Assembly: GCF_017874035.1 (NCBI RefSeq)
Contig: NZ_JAGGKV010000013.1
Span: 62,001-126,000, forward strand
Length of the DNA: 64,000 bases
Reading direction: 5' to 3'
Source: Paenibacillus aceris
GTDB taxonomy: Bacteria; Bacillota; Bacilli; Paenibacillales; NBRC-103111
The first letter of the stretch is position 1. Every line of letters begins with the position of its first letter. The position numbers and the translations under genes were made by a program. The notes below the pieces were generated by a model. That model saw only the letters and a list, made by a program, of their open reading frames with translations, made no database searches and was not told the origin of the DNA. This document shows positions 35,601 through 43,407 of this stretch, in pieces.

Positions 35601-36567
35601 AAGCGGAAGTTGGGATAATAACAGTGCGTTGAAATATGCAACGTTTACTTCGACAAATGCATCCTATGTCAAGCTCGAAGCAACTGCTGGAGTTGGTGGG
35701 TTTGCAAGTGCTGCGGAGATCAATGTATTTCAACCAGTTGAAATGCCTCAAGCTGTTATAACCGGGTCAACAAATGTTAATGTGGGGCAACCGATCGATC
35801 TAACGGTTGGACTGACCGGAGTTACGCAAAGTGTATACCAGCAAGTGTACGCCCAAGATTTCACACTACGGTATGACCCTGCAAGTGTGCAATTCGAGAA
35901 GGTGACATCCCTGAAAGACGGATTCCAAGTCATCGATCAAACGGAGAAAACACCAGGTCAACTTCGGATCGTGGCTGCCAGCGTGGGCGCGAACGTGCCC
36001 GCCCAAGGCGACTTGCTCGCAATCAAATTTACGGCCAAATCTGTAACCCAGGCAACCAATACGACAATTTCTGTTGATCATGTTGTGATTGCCAATGCAC
36101 AGGGGAATGAGCTGCAGGTCGGTGGTGCCTCCCGGGAGATACAAATAACTGTACCTGCTACACCTGTAGATAAGTCGCAGTTGAATGCCATGATCGGAAC
36201 GGCTCAGGCCAAGCACAATGCTGCTGTGGAAGGCAATGGAGACGGTCTGTATGCGATGGGCTCCAAAGCGCAATTGCAGTCGGCTATCGATATGGCCAGT
36301 GCAATAGCGAATAATTCAAACGCGACTCAGCAGCAGGTGGATAATGCGAAAGCCGCATTGGAAGAAGCAGTTCAGTTGTTTGAAAGCAAGAGAATAACGG
36401 CAGATATTAATGGAAACGGTGTCTCGGTCGGTGACCTGGCCATTGTTGCGGCAGCTTATGGCACTGAACAAGGTCAGTCTGGCTGGAATGAGAAAGCGGA
36501 TGTCAACCATGACGGCAAAGTTGACATTACAGACCTTGCCATTGTGGCCAAAGCAATCTTGCAATAG
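32641..36567 (+). CDS. secreted GH95-like protein with Big_4, F5/8C, cohesin, FIVAR and dockerin
   Basis: A roughly 1308-residue protein with a signal peptide (about 1-30, cleaved near IEAS). The N-terminal beta region begins with PDGPLMGNGTVLAFMGG, resembling the PxGNGRLGAMVFGG start of GH95. A long helical region of (alpha/alpha)6 type follows (about 300-790). Then come a Big_4 domain (about 801-895), an F5/8C/CBM32-like module (896-1032), a cohesin-like domain (1037-1172; VYAQDFTLRYDPASVQFEKV), FIVAR (1175-1250) and a type I dockerin with two calcium loops (DINGNGVSVGDL and DVNHDGKVDITDL; 1252-1308). ATG 32641 follows AAAGGGG. GH95 members are alpha-L-fucosidases or L-galactosidases; assignment here is by remote resemblance only. 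Confidence 0.75.
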   Translation: MIEIRKYVSAFIVMSMVATSMLLPPKIEASVPAQDANTKLDAEWTEVSNILDKYPVTYTALPKISNTTSATPDGPLMGNGTVLAFMGGDKNKQQIYISRPDAIETNQTSGGTHPTAYGSITYERIDEGGGSNPFRYDQSMKDGIVKAVSEKGFETKTWLSATENLISTEITNTTDKNMEIGASVVMADKFFPKTSYSVALDSDNKLITGTKHFVNERYNDFVDISTALKVMGKNPELSIVGDKTSMAKFDLAAGETVTVIAAIEGGKDSTTSLEDAKEHVLSIGTEKKLQDIEQKHLEWWKDYWLKSYIKLADESSTLERVYYGQLYITGAALQAKSDNSAGVFAGGNAPWSASLKTIWDNYMLNADVQRAPDAAVEANRLGYIETYTNLIDQYWEVGRKFASDPYQLNVLIGNSNWYPKFTKGIRGVLMPVGIQPWGRGDYDPKIQNNHFFSSVASATLGLVPMVTYWEYTYDDEYLKDSLYSKLVDLTEFFEDYAILDKNTGKYIIGGSTVEGSTLYKNSFMDLASVYYVLEKAIKASKELGVDADKRVKWQEFHDKLSPLPTAKIPAGRPGAGKMTFTMADGQNPDGKNVPIIHTTYMYDLVGMATESELLEYTKNYVKYVIPWNANNDKEDRSAMIATNIGYDINFITDFLTKLIDQPVGDWLGIRNNNTVGGTVNNSNLYNTITHSLLQSNQDFIHVFANWHDDQKAEFTRLRAKGAFLVDAKQNEYGQTTYVNIFSEKGRDLTVLNPWPGQEVEVYEDGVRINATKSTNNLGALYTVPTKANSSYELKPAGGLSPLQLVSITAPTNITGLEIGTAKTAAALGLPANVQLVTDRKNVNAAVVWDLSNVSYDPTIMMGQTFTVPGIVTLPSGILNPNNVPLTTSINVTVNKIPSSQMTATATSQETAGENDSASMAIDGKPGTLWHTKWNKSDVLPQSITLNLGGTYNINKVAYLPRQSGSNGIITAYNVYVSTDGVTFTKVASGSWDNNSALKYATFTSTNASYVKLEATAGVGGFASAAEINVFQPVEMPQAVITGSTNVNVGQPIDLTVGLTGVTQSVYQQVYAQDFTLRYDPASVQFEKVTSLKDGFQVIDQTEKTPGQLRIVAASVGANVPAQGDLLAIKFTAKSVTQATNTTISVDHVVIANAQGNELQVGGASREIQITVPATPVDKSQLNAMIGTAQAKHNAAVEGNGDGLYAMGSKAQLQSAIDMASAIANNSNATQQQVDNAKAALEEAVQLFESKRITADINGNGVSVGDLAIVAAAYGTEQGQSGWNEKADVNHDGKVDITDLAIVAKAILQ

Positions 36568-36640
36568 AACAACCACATGCAATGTTGAATGGTAACTTGA
36601 TGTTATCGCATTAGAGAAATTGAGGATTAATCGGTATTGA

Positions 36641-36667
36641 AAAGGGGGAGCTAAGCTCCCCCTTTCG
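36641..36667. terminator. palindromic hairpin after the 32641 gene
   Basis: AAAGGGGGAGCTAAGCTCCC with CCTTT forms a 9-bp or longer near-perfect palindrome, followed by only a few T. It lies 74 bases after the stop. Confidence 0.6.
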
Positions 36668-36790
36668 TCGTTTATATGGCTTGTCTCGAATGCAGAATTT
36701 AAGCAAATTTTGTCCAACTTTTGACTTTCCAGAAGACTTAATTACCAGTAGAATAGTGTAACCTGTTACTTTTCACCTTATAACATAAAG

Positions 36791-36836
36791 CAACAGCCAC
36801 GATGGGCATTCAATTCCATTCGTGGCTGTTACTCTT
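36791..36836 (+). terminator. orphan terminator-like hairpin
   Basis: AACAGCCACGA pairs with TCGTGGCTGTT around a 17-base loop and is followed by ACTCTTTT. There is no gene directly upstream, so it may be the retained terminator of a deleted gene. Confidence 0.6.
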
Positions 36837-36854
36837 TTACAAGCTAAGGTCATC

Positions 36855-37295
36855 AGAAAATATGTCGGTCTCACTTGCGGATATATTAACGGTGTCCGAT
36901 TGGAAAAAGCCAGAGAGCTGCTGGAGCAGTCGAACTTTACTACTGTTCAGATCATTGAGAAGATCGGAATGGAGAATGAAAGTTATTTTATAAGCTTTTC
37001 AAAAAAAAGTACGGGGTAACGTCAAAGGAATATGTCTTGAAAATACAATAATGAAATCTTAATGAATTGCGCTTAGTTCCTGTATTGGAAATAAGCGGTG
37101 TTTTTTTGGGTTATTTTGTGATATTGCAGGACAGTATTGCAGGAAAAATCATATTTTACAGTCGTTGATTTGTCGGATTCTTTAAATTCGACAGTGGTTA
37201 CTTGCGAAAATTTTATATATGATTCAAATTGATTTGGGCTTCTGGAAAAGCCCAGGGGTCGGGCTGGATAAATTTCAACTTACGGGCATATGCTG
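36855..37295 (+). pseudogene. copy 2 of the regulator/transporter segment, decayed
   Basis: From 36855 the DNA repeats 22909 onward with few changes: the AraC C-terminus (with deletions that shift the frame in GCGGATATATTAACGG and after GAAAGTTATTTTATAAG), the stop, the degraded terminator, both ATTGCAGGA units and the TGTCG/CGACA repeat. At about 37232 it jumps to sequence resembling the inside of the permease gene (TTTGGGCTTCTGG, matching 23486 onward) and then fades. It is the scar of a second AraC-permease unit with internal deletions. Encoded product: none. Confidence 0.85.
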
Positions 37296-37330
37296 CATGT
37301 GCGGATTGTGTATTGAAGATTAATGACTTG

Positions 37331-37397
37331 TTTCTTGAATTAAGAGTTCATTTCTCTAATTCAAGAAATTTAACAACAAAGATTGTAAGCGGTTAAT
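37331..37397 (+). promoter_or_regulatory. inverted repeat plus cre-like site, module B
   Basis: TTTCTTGAATT (37331-37341) and AATTCAAGAAA (37358-37368) are followed by TTGTAAGCGGTTAAT (37383-37397), close to a catabolite-responsive element. The block, including the preceding TTGAAGATTA and a following GAAAGG(A/G)G, parallels 29590-29700. It lies 130 bases before the second giant secreted gene and is its likely control region. Confidence 0.55.
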
Positions 37398-37527
37398 TTT
37401 CGTGTGGTTAATTTGCTCTTTGAAAGGGGGAATGGCTTGGCACAGTCCATTTCATAAGCACTAGTAAGAAATACCCTATTAACAGAAAATTTGTATTGGG
37501 GTTAAAAAACGAAGGGAGAGATTCGAA

Positions 37528-40500
37528 ATGTTGAGAACGAAAAAAGTTATTTCGGGTTTTATGGTTACCTGCATAGCTGCATCAAGCATATTCATGAGTG
37601 GTGCATTTGCATCACCAAAGGCTTATGCTGCACAAACTACGGATGAATGGACAGAGTTGTCCGGGAAATTGGATGGTTATAAAGGCATCTATACGAGAGA
37701 TACGAAGCTGGGTTCGCCTTGGGATAGCCAATATAGCCCGGATGGTCCCTTAATGGGAAATGGCACTCTACTTGCTTTTATGGCGGGAGACAGAAAAGCG
37801 CAAAATATTTATATTTCAAGAAGCGATATGTGGAGAGACCGCCCTACAAATAATGGTCAACAGTACACGACGTTCGGTGGATTAACCATCAAAACGGGTG
37901 AGGGGGACAATCTGGCCCTTCAAAAGAACGTTACTGTATTTGGCTCTGTGAATAGTAGTCAGGATGGTCCTAAGCTTGTTGACGGATTGGATAATACCAA
38001 ATGGTGTTCAACCCCGGCAACGAATAACAATTCCACTACCTATTGGGCAGTGGTCGATCTTGGAGAAGCAAAAGATATCTCCCGTTGGGTTGTCAAGCAT
38101 GCTCAGGCAGGCGGAGAAAGCGCTACCATGAATACGAAAGATTTTAAGCTGCAATATACAACTCAAGCTAATCCTCAGGGAGCGACGGATTCAGATTGGA
38201 TCGATGCAGATGCTGTAACAGGAAACACGGCTGCCATAACGGACCGAAACCTGACCAGTTCCATTCATACAAGATATGTCCGAGTGTTAGTTACAAAAGC
38301 TGAGCAAGGTACTGGAAATACAGTAAGATTATACGGTTTGGGATTGTATGAACAACCAAAAGCTGTTTCTACCGCTTCCTCAGAGTTTCGTTATGAACAA
38401 GATATGAAAAATGCAGAGGTACTGGCACAGTCGGAGGAGGGTTTTAAAACCAGGACATGGCTATCTGCAAAAGAAAATATGATTGTAACAGAAATCACAA
38501 ATACGACTAATTCTCCAATTCCAATGGAGGTTTCGGCGTGGACAGCTAATGAAAACACTAACGCGAGCGTTGACGGTAATACGATGATTGCATCCAAGGC
38601 CGGCATCAGTAATCCATCGAGCCGTCTTTTCGGCACAGGAACATGGAGCGGTTGGACCGTGAATGTATCCATGGCGTCCAAGATTATTGATAATATCGCT
38701 GTAACTGTAAAAAATATAGATACAAAAACGAATAAATCTATGTTTACATTGCCTGCCAATCAAACAATTACCATGGTTTCGGCCGTTGAAGGAGGCAAAC
38801 AAGACGGCACTACCAATACTATGGCTGCATCAATCGCTCAGGCAAAAGCAAAAGTTGATTCCAGGAGTACGACTGATTCGCTTGCAACCTCTAATCAAGC
38901 GCATCGCGATTACTGGAAGCAATATTGGTTGAAATCTTATATTAGCATTCAAGATGCACAAGTGGAAAGAATGTACTACGGTTTACTGTATAGGTTAGGC
39001 TGTGCTGTTTCTGCTTCAAGTGAGAATAATGCTGGACTTCCCCCAGGCTTATTTCCGTGGACAGCAAATAATTATCCGGCCTGGGATGGAGATTATACCA
39101 CGAATGCGGATATGGAACGCCAAATACATCCGCTTGTAGCAGCCAACCGATTAGAAGGTATTCAGAATTTTGCCAATGTATTGGACGAGTATTGGCCTGA
39201 TGCACAAAGACGTTCAAATTCTGTACAAGATTTGAATTGGCTCATTGATGGGACAGGCAGGCCTCAATTTACGCAAGGTATTAATGGCGGAGCAATATTT
39301 CCAACCCATATCGGTCCTTGGGGCTCTTCGACAGAGCAGAATAACAATAAGATTGATTACTGGAATCAACCGTCGGAGGCAAGTTATGTATTAATGCCGC
39401 TGGTCAAGATGTGGCAATATAATCAAGATCGAGACTATTTGAGCAATCACTTATATCCAATGCTGAAATCAGTGGCAACTTTCTGGGAAAATTACGTGAC
39501 ATTGGAGAATGGCAAATATGTCGTCTATGGCGCTACTCATGAAGGGGTAGCGGGAAGAAATACGATTTTGGATATTGATGCCTGTGTATATATTCTTAAA
39601 AATGCCATAGCTGCAGCGAAAGACCTTGGCATTGATTCAGATAAAATACCGGTATGGCAAAATATTGTTGACAATATGAGCCCGCAGCCGACTTTCTTAT
39701 ATAATGGCAAAGTGATTGTTAGCGATAAAGAAGGCAGAACCCAAGGAAATGCTGGTAATACTTTTGACAGCAATCCGGTTACTATTATGAGCGTTTATTA
39801 TTTTGATGCGGCCGGCATGAGCACTCCTGCAGATCAAAAAGAGAAATATATGAACTATTTAAATGTAACGGATAATAATGGATCTGCAAGACGATTAAAT
39901 AGTGCTACTCGTTTAGGTTATGACATCAATAAAATTATTACTCGGATAAAAAATGGCTCTATTAATCCGAGTCCAGGTGATTGGTCTGGGATAAGGGGCA
40001 ATAATACGACTGGCGATATTGGCACAAGCAACTTTCTAGGTGTTATTCAAGACTCTTTATTGCAAAGTAATGAAGGTTTTCTGAATATCTTTGCAAACTG
40101 GTACAAAGATCAAAAAGCAAGCTTTAAAAGATTGCGTGCAAAAGGGGCATTCCTGGTAGATGCGAATCAAAATGAGCTTGGTCAAACCAGTTATGTCAAA
40201 ATTTTAAGTGAAAAAGGGAAAGATTGTGCAGTCCTTAATCCATGGCAAGGCCAAGAGATGGAAGTATATGAGGATGGAGTACTGGTTGGAGCAACAAAAA
40301 GTACCAATTCTTTAGGCGATGTCTACACGTTCGCCACTAAAGCGAATTCTTCGTACGAGTTGAAACCGAAGGGCAGAATCACACTTGTAAGCGTAACATC
40401 ACCTGCAGCGATTGTAGGGCTTGAAGTCGGAACAGCAAAGACGGCAGAGGCTCTTGGATTGCCAGGAACTGTATCGCTGGTAACCGATGTCAGAAGTATG

Positions 40501-41877
40501 CTTGCCAGCGTGACATGGAATTTAAGCGGCACAAGCTACGATCCGACTTCACCGAAGGGGCAGACCTTCACGATACCGGGAACCGTTACTTTGCCTGCTG
40601 GAATCGATAACCCTAACCATGTGCAATTGACAACTAGTATCAGCGTTACTGTAAATAAGATCCCAACGCGGACCGCCACAGCTACCGCTTCATCGACTGG
40701 CAGTGCCAGTAATTCTCCCGACAAAGCGTTCGATGGCAGCAAAGAATCGGAATGGGTGTCCAAGGGAGAAAAGAATCCATGGATCAGGCTGGATTGGACG
40801 ACGAATCAAACGATCAACAAGATTACCTTCTATGATCGGTACAATTTAACGGATTGGGCACCCGGCGGAACGCTTACGTTCAGCGACGGCAGCACTTTGG
40901 CGGTTTCAGGAATCCCGAATGACAGGAGTCCTTATTCTGTAACTTTCCCTGAGAAGACGGTGACATGGGTCAAATTCCAGGTATCCGGTGGAAGCGGATC
41001 AAATGTCGGTTTGTCGGAAATGGAATTTAACACGCCGGTGCTTCCGGTTGCAATGCCTCAGTCTACATTTACAGGTGAACAGCAGGTACATTCTGGCCAA
41101 CCCTTCACACTGACGATGGGACTGGCCGACGTTACGCAAAGCGTATATCAGCAAGTGTACGCCCAAGATTTCACACTACGGTATGATCCTGCAAGTGTGC
41201 AATTCGAGAAGGTGACATCCCTGAAAGACGGGTTCCAAGTCATCGATCAAACGGAGAAAGCACCGGGTCAACTCCGGATCGTGGCTGCAAGCGTGGGCGC
41301 GAACGTGCCCGCCCAAGGTGACTTGCTCGCAATCAAATTTACGGCCAAATCTGTAACCCAGGCAACCAATAGGACAATTTCTGTAGACAATGTAATGATT
41401 GCCAATGCACAGGGGAATGAGCTGAAGGTCGGCGGTTCCTCCAGCGAGATACAAATAACTGTACCTGCTATACCAGTAGATAAGTCGCAGTTGAATGCCA
41501 TGATCGGAACGGCTCAGTCCAAGCACAATGCTGCTGTGGAAGGCAATGGAGACGGTCTGTATGCGATGGGCTCCAAAGCGCAATTGCAGTCGGCTATCGA
41601 TACGGCTAGTGCAATAGCGAATAATTCGAACGCGACTCAACAGCAGGTGGATAGTGCGATAGTAGCATTGGAAACGGCAATTCAATTGTTTGATAGCAAG
41701 AGAATAACGGCAGATATTAATGGAAATGGTGTCTCGGTCGGTGACCTTGCCATTGTTGCGGCAGCTTATGGCACTGAACAAGGTCAGCCTGGCTGGAATG
41801 CGAGAGCAGACGTGAATAAAGACGGCAAGGTTGGCATCGAAGACCTTGCAATTGTAGCCTTGGCGATCTTGAAATAA
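37528..41877 (+). CDS. second secreted GH95-like protein with inserted F5/8C, Big_4, F5/8C, cohesin, FIVAR and dockerin
   Basis: A 1449-residue paralogue of the 32641 protein. The signal peptide ends near SPKAYAA (about residue 36). The catalytic beta region starts with PDGPLMGNGTLLAFMAG and is interrupted at about 127-285 by an extra F5/8 type C domain (NLALQKNVTVFGSVNSSQDG, LVDGLDNTKW). The helical catalytic region spans about 450-850. Big_4 (about 950-1045), a different F5/8C domain (1046-1171), cohesin-like (1175-1311), FIVAR (1315-1391) and type I dockerin (1393-1449; DINGNGVSVGDL, DVNKDGKVGIEDL) follow. From the cohesin on it is almost identical to the first protein even in DNA, unlike the front part. 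GAAGGGAGAG precedes the ATG. Confidence 0.75.
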   Translation: MLRTKKVISGFMVTCIAASSIFMSGAFASPKAYAAQTTDEWTELSGKLDGYKGIYTRDTKLGSPWDSQYSPDGPLMGNGTLLAFMAGDRKAQNIYISRSDMWRDRPTNNGQQYTTFGGLTIKTGEGDNLALQKNVTVFGSVNSSQDGPKLVDGLDNTKWCSTPATNNNSTTYWAVVDLGEAKDISRWVVKHAQAGGESATMNTKDFKLQYTTQANPQGATDSDWIDADAVTGNTAAITDRNLTSSIHTRYVRVLVTKAEQGTGNTVRLYGLGLYEQPKAVSTASSEFRYEQDMKNAEVLAQSEEGFKTRTWLSAKENMIVTEITNTTNSPIPMEVSAWTANENTNASVDGNTMIASKAGISNPSSRLFGTGTWSGWTVNVSMASKIIDNIAVTVKNIDTKTNKSMFTLPANQTITMVSAVEGGKQDGTTNTMAASIAQAKAKVDSRSTTDSLATSNQAHRDYWKQYWLKSYISIQDAQVERMYYGLLYRLGCAVSASSENNAGLPPGLFPWTANNYPAWDGDYTTNADMERQIHPLVAANRLEGIQNFANVLDEYWPDAQRRSNSVQDLNWLIDGTGRPQFTQGINGGAIFPTHIGPWGSSTEQNNNKIDYWNQPSEASYVLMPLVKMWQYNQDRDYLSNHLYPMLKSVATFWENYVTLENGKYVVYGATHEGVAGRNTILDIDACVYILKNAIAAAKDLGIDSDKIPVWQNIVDNMSPQPTFLYNGKVIVSDKEGRTQGNAGNTFDSNPVTIMSVYYFDAAGMSTPADQKEKYMNYLNVTDNNGSARRLNSATRLGYDINKIITRIKNGSINPSPGDWSGIRGNNTTGDIGTSNFLGVIQDSLLQSNEGFLNIFANWYKDQKASFKRLRAKGAFLVDANQNELGQTSYVKILSEKGKDCAVLNPWQGQEMEVYEDGVLVGATKSTNSLGDVYTFATKANSSYELKPKGRITLVSVTSPAAIVGLEVGTAKTAEALGLPGTVSLVTDVRSMLASVTWNLSGTSYDPTSPKGQTFTIPGTVTLPAGIDNPNHVQLTTSISVTVNKIPTRTATATASSTGSASNSPDKAFDGSKESEWVSKGEKNPWIRLDWTTNQTINKITFYDRYNLTDWAPGGTLTFSDGSTLAVSGIPNDRSPYSVTFPEKTVTWVKFQVSGGSGSNVGLSEMEFNTPVLPVAMPQSTFTGEQQVHSGQPFTLTMGLADVTQSVYQQVYAQDFTLRYDPASVQFEKVTSLKDGFQVIDQTEKAPGQLRIVAASVGANVPAQGDLLAIKFTAKSVTQATNRTISVDNVMIANAQGNELKVGGSSSEIQITVPAIPVDKSQLNAMIGTAQSKHNAAVEGNGDGLYAMGSKAQLQSAIDTASAIANNSNATQQQVDSAIVALETAIQLFDSKRITADINGNGVSVGDLAIVAAAYGTEQGQPGWNARADVNKDGKVGIEDLAIVALAILK

Positions 41878-41883
41878 AACAAT

Positions 41884-42161
41884 GGTGTAACGCCAAAGGA
41901 AAATGTCTTGAGAAATACAATAATGAAATCTCAATGAATTACCGCTTGGTTCCTTTATTGGAAATAAGCGGTGTTTTTTTGGTTATTTTGCGATATTGCA
42001 GGATAGTATTGCAGGAAAAATCATATTTTACAGTCGTTGATTTGTCGGATTCTTTAAATTCAACAGTGTTTTTTCGCAAAAATTTTATCTATGATTCAAA
42101 TTGAAGAGGGAACCTGCTGGTGGGACAGGACATAACGATCAACGAAGGAGTGAGCACAATT
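41884..42161 (+). repeat. duplicated segment, copy 3
   Basis: Seven bases after the stop of the 37528 gene, sequence matching 23068-23343 begins: the last codons of the AraC gene, its terminator, both ATTGCAGGA units and the leader up to GTGAGCACAATT. At 42162, where the permease would start, it switches abruptly to transposase DNA. The promoter-like leader now points into the antisense of the transposase fragment. Confidence 0.88.
41941..41980 (+). terminator. terminator after the 37528 gene (within copy 3)
   Basis: ACCGCTT pairs with AAGCGGT, followed by T7. It derives from the AraC gene terminator and probably now serves the giant secreted-protein gene. Confidence 0.7.
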
Positions 42162-42810
42162 CCATCGGCGATCACGCTGAATGACTGAGTGTTACCAAGC
42201 AGCCCTTTCGCAGCGGAAGGCAGAACAAACATCGTTTGAAATAACTGCTGCATGAGATCATGGGCTTTGGGCGTATAGTGAATTCGTCCTTGTCGCTGGA
42301 TACGATTGAGAAGTCTTTCAGTGATGCTAGGGTTGTCAGGTTCTTGTTTTTGATTCTTTTTCCCTTTCTTTTCGGCTTCTTGAGCTTGCGTTTTTTCCTT
42401 CCGGTAAGATGGGCAGAAGTGGCAAGCCACATCCTTCGGAAGAAATCGTAGAAGGTACCGACACCGGGCGTCGCATTCGGTGGCAAGCCGCTGAGAATTG
42501 CGTAGATCGGAATGGTAGCCAGTTTTTCAACCCATTCATCAACCTTTGTGATATGCAGTTTATTCATGAGAAGTAAACTGCGAAGGAGATCAGCGGGATC
42601 GTGAGGCTTCCTGCCTCTGGGATCGGATGAATACTGATTCTTCATGATAGAGGCCGTAAGGGAAGTATCTAATAAGGGCGTGATCCAGAGAATGAGATCC
42701 GCATAGAACTGCTGGAGAAGAGCTTTCGAGTTTCCGTAATGTAGGTTGAGTTGTTCGACGACAAACTGCAGATACGCTTCACTAGAACGGGGAAATGGAA
42801 TCCTGGTCAT
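42162..42810 (-). pseudogene. truncated, frameshifted transposase
   Basis: On the minus strand a frame beginning MTRIPFPRSSEAYLQFVVEQ continues through SDPRGRKPHDPADLLRSLLL and LSGLPPNATPGVGTFYDFFR, a style of N-terminal region seen in Paenibacillus IS transposases. Near 42330 the reading must shift frame to continue as ERLLNRIQRQGRIHYTPKAH, then GLLGNTQSFSVIADG, and it is cut off at 42162 at the junction with copy 3. The catalytic C-terminus is missing, so it is inactive. The IS family is not certain. Confidence 0.65.
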
Positions 42811-42837
42811 ACCCCCCCCACTAAAGAGATAGGCAGT

Positions 42838-42862
42838 AAAAAATCGCCTTCTCAGCGATTGT
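42838..42862 (-). terminator. hairpin upstream of the transposase fragment
   Basis: On the minus strand AATCGC, a short loop and GCGATT are followed by a T-run, ahead of the transposase start. Such inward-facing terminators at IS ends protect against activation by outside transcription. Short stem, so moderate support. Confidence 0.4.
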
Positions 42863-43009
42863 TGGGGTGATTTGAAAATGCCAAGAGGAAAGTTTGTTCT
42901 TGCCTTATTTTGGGGATGAAACATAAAGAGACCCTAGTCTGAAAGCTAGAGTCTACAACGAAATGTAAATTCCGAATGGCTTAATAGAAGAAAAAGGAGG
43001 GCTAATCAT

Positions 43010-43264
43010 TTGAAATTTTGCTTATATGATAAAAGAGATAAACGGGTTGTTCTTATAGAAAACAATATACTATCAGCTTTTAATTTGAAGAAGACTAAAT
43101 GCGGAATGTCCAGTGATATATCTGTACTTCCAATCCTGTCGAAAGATGAGTATTTGTCTTTTCCAGATTCGTTTCGAGGAGAAGTTAACGGTCTCTCTTA
43201 TTTACTATATGAGGTTCCGGGTATCTTGGAGCGAAGGTATGATCAAGTTATTGTTCGGGATTAG
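43010..43264 (+). CDS. 84-residue hypothetical protein
   Basis: A small protein (starts KFCLYDKRDKRVVLIENN; ends LERRYDQVIVRD) with a TTG start backed by AAAGGAGGG 9 bases upstream. No signal, membrane segment or known motif is visible. It stands alone in a decayed neighbourhood next to the transposase remnant. It may be a real orphan gene or a surviving piece of one. Confidence 0.4.
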   Translation: MKFCLYDKRDKRVVLIENNILSAFNLKKTKCGMSSDISVLPILSKDEYLSFPDSFRGEVNGLSYLLYEVPGILERRYDQVIVRD

Positions 43265-43287
43265 GTTCCAATATTAGGGGGGGGCTT

Positions 43288-43407
43288 ATGTTTAAACGAA
43301 TCCTTTATTTGTTGTTCCACATGTTAAGTCGCCTCTATAAGAAATCGGGATGCTGGCAGTCACATAAGTTTATAAGATTAGTAAGAAAAAGGGACAGTTA
43401 CAAATAA
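43288..43407 (+). CDS. possible 39-residue basic peptide
   Basis: The frame MFKRILYLLFHMLSRLYKKS plus 19 residues follows a G-rich ribosome site (TTAGGGGGGGGCTT). It is strongly basic and could be a membrane-seeking peptide or the start of a gene whose remainder has decayed. Weak support only. Confidence 0.25.
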   Translation: MFKRILYLLFHMLSRLYKKSGCWQSHKFIRLVRKRDSYK

